Assembly: GCA_023251595.1 (NCBI GenBank)
Contig: JAHEYM010000213.1
Location: 1 to 6,980 of the forward strand
Source of the DNA: Bacteroidota bacterium
GTDB taxonomy: Bacteria; Bacteroidota; Bacteroidia; AKYH767-A; JABDAW01
Length of the DNA: 6,980 nt
Direction of reading: 5' to 3'
Shown: positions 5,807-6,980 of the stretch, one piece after another
How positions within the stretch are numbered: position 1 is the first letter of the stretch
Layout: each line of letters opens with the position of its first letter
Translations under genes and position numbers: made by a program
Notes under the pieces: generated by a model
The model's input: the letters and a program-made list of their open reading frames with translations, nothing else
The model's database searches: none
Told to the model about the DNA's origin: nothing

Positions 5807-6980
5807 TTAAATAATTCCACTGTATAGACCTCTCTTCAAAAATTGTCCGTCGCCTTTTTTACCTTCATATTTTCCATTCCGGACTATCACCTTTCCTTTT
5901 GAAATTACTGTATCGGTAAATCCTTTCACTTTAAATCCTTCATAAGCACTGTAATCCACGTTCATGTGGTGTGTATGGGCGTTGTGAACTGAAATGGTCT
6001 CTTCTCGGTCCGGATCAAAAATCACCATATCAGCGTCAGACCCAACCGCGATAGTTCCTTTTTTGGGAAATAATCCAAACATTTTTGCAGCACTTGTCGA
6101 GGTTAATTCCACAAATTTATTCAAAGAAATTCGATTTTCTGTCACTCCCCCATTAAAAATCAGACTCATCCGATTTTCTACACCGGGAGCACCGTTCGGA
6201 ATTTTCGAGAAATCATTTAATCCTTTTTCCTTTTGCTCTTTAAAACAAAACGGGCAATGATCGGTAGCAACGGTTTGCAGATCTCCGAATTTTAATCCTC
6301 GCCATAATTTCTCCTGATTCCATTTTTCGCGAAGTGCAGGTGTCATTACATACTTCGCACCTTCAAAACCTTCCTTATCATAATATGAATAATCGAGAAA
6401 TAAATATTGCGGACAAGTTTCTGCAAATGCATGCACGCCTCTGTTACGGGCAAGTGTTACCTGTTCAAGCGCATCCGATGAAGAAAGGTGAACTATATAT
6501 ACAGGAACATTGGCAACTTCTGCGATTGAAATTGCTCGATGAACTCCTTCGGCTTCCATACGTGTGGGGCGCGTGAGCGCATGATATTTAGGGGCCGTCT
6601 TCCCTTCTTTGAGCGCCTGTTTCACGATTTCATCTATCACGATTCCATTTTCCGCATGCATACAAATAACTGTTCCATCTTCTCCTGCTTTTCGCATGGC
6701 TCTATATATAGTTCCATCATCCACATATAATACTCCGGGATATGCCATAAACATTTTATAGGAAGTAATTCCTTCGTTCGCGAGATGTTTCATCTCATGA
6801 ATTCTCTGATCTTCCAAATCTGTAATAATCATGTGGAAACCATAGTCGATCGCTGTTTTTCCATCTGCCTTTATGTGCCAGGTTTCGAGTGCTTCAAGCG
6901 TCGAATGTCCTTTTGTTTGAATGGCAAAATCGATGATCGTCGTAGTTCCACCGTGTGCTGCAGCTCTTGTCCCTGTCTCG
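5807..6980 (-). CDS. hydA: Dihydropyrimidinase (N-terminus beyond window)
   Basis: The frame is open to the window edge at 6980, giving 390 residues; the methionine at 6832 is internal. The codons upstream of it read ETGTRAAAHGGTT, then IIDF and DYGFH, a standard stretch of dihydropyrimidinases. About 70 N-terminal residues, including the first HxH metal motif, are missing. The enzyme is a cyclic amidohydrolase with two metals that opens dihydrouracil or dihydrothymine to the N-carbamoyl-beta-amino acid. Visible active-site residues: the Lys expected to be carboxylated in TSYKMFMAY (codon 6755-6757), metal His in CMHAENG (6656-6658) and YIVHLSSSDAL (6488-6490), and metal Asp in ATDHCPF (6260-6262). 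The substrate loop GFEGAKYVMTPALR is present. The C-terminal strand domain is intact (GTIAVGSDADMVIFDP). Hydantoinases share this fold; the downstream beta-ureidopropionase and preT/preA favour dihydropyrimidinase. It is the first visible gene of the operon. Confidence 0.94.
   Translation of the reverse strand, partial: ETGTRAAAHGGTTTIIDFAIQTKGHSTLEALETWHIKADGKTAIDYGFHMIITDLEDQRIHEMKHLANEGITSYKMFMAYPGVLYVDDGTIYRAMRKAGEDGTVICMHAENGIVIDEIVKQALKEGKTAPKYHALTRPTRMEAEGVHRAISIAEVANVPVYIVHLSSSDALEQVTLARNRGVHAFAETCPQYLFLDYSYYDKEGFEGAKYVMTPALREKWNQEKLWRGLKFGDLQTVATDHCPFCFKEQKEKGLNDFSKIPNGAPGVENRMSLIFNGGVTENRISLNKFVELTSTSAAKMFGLFPKKGTIAVGSDADMVIFDPDREETISVHNAHTHHMNVDYSAYEGFKVKGFTDTVISKGKVIVRNGKYEGKKGDGQFLKRGLYSGII

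Overview
The window carries a complete-looking reductive pyrimidine (uracil/thymine) degradation operon on the minus strand. A RES/Xre toxin-antitoxin pair sits between the two genes for the dihydropyrimidine dehydrogenase subunits. The start of the window (plus strand) holds the 3' end of a secreted beta-propeller protein that ends in a type IX secretion (T9SS) sorting domain. That sorting domain, the AT-rich sequence, the lack of clear Shine-Dalgarno sites and the short periodic spacers point to the Bacteroidota or a neighbouring FCB-group phylum (for example Ignavibacteriota). The species cannot be named from this window.

Layout in plus coordinates: 1-1164 (+) is the T9SS protein, 5' end missing. 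Its stop codon directly abuts the stop codon of preA (1165-2433, -). Then come the RES-domain toxin (2452-2913, -) and its Xre/MbcA-type antitoxin (2915-3355, -). A 61-base gap follows with two exact 13-base direct repeats spaced 21 bases apart, a likely operator. Next are preT (3417-4757, -), a 158-base spacer built largely of 7- and 8-base tandem repeats, a beta-ureidopropionase (4916-5782, -) and a dihydropyrimidinase whose N-terminus lies beyond the window (5807-6980, -).

Read in the direction of transcription the order is dihydropyrimidinase, beta-ureidopropionase, PreT, antitoxin, toxin, PreA. PreT and PreA together should reduce uracil or thymine to the dihydro form using NAD(P)H. Dihydropyrimidinase opens the ring to the N-carbamoyl-beta-amino acid, and beta-ureidopropionase releases beta-alanine (or beta-aminoisobutyrate), CO2 and ammonia. 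All three steps of the pathway are thus encoded in about 5.8 kb.

The most unusual point is the position of the toxin-antitoxin module. Members of the RES family studied so far degrade NAD+, and here the module splits a nicotinamide-dependent two-subunit enzyme. preA starts only 18 bases after the toxin stop, so preA transcription may partly come from the autoregulated antitoxin promoter. Whether this is a chance insertion or a functional link cannot be decided from sequence alone.
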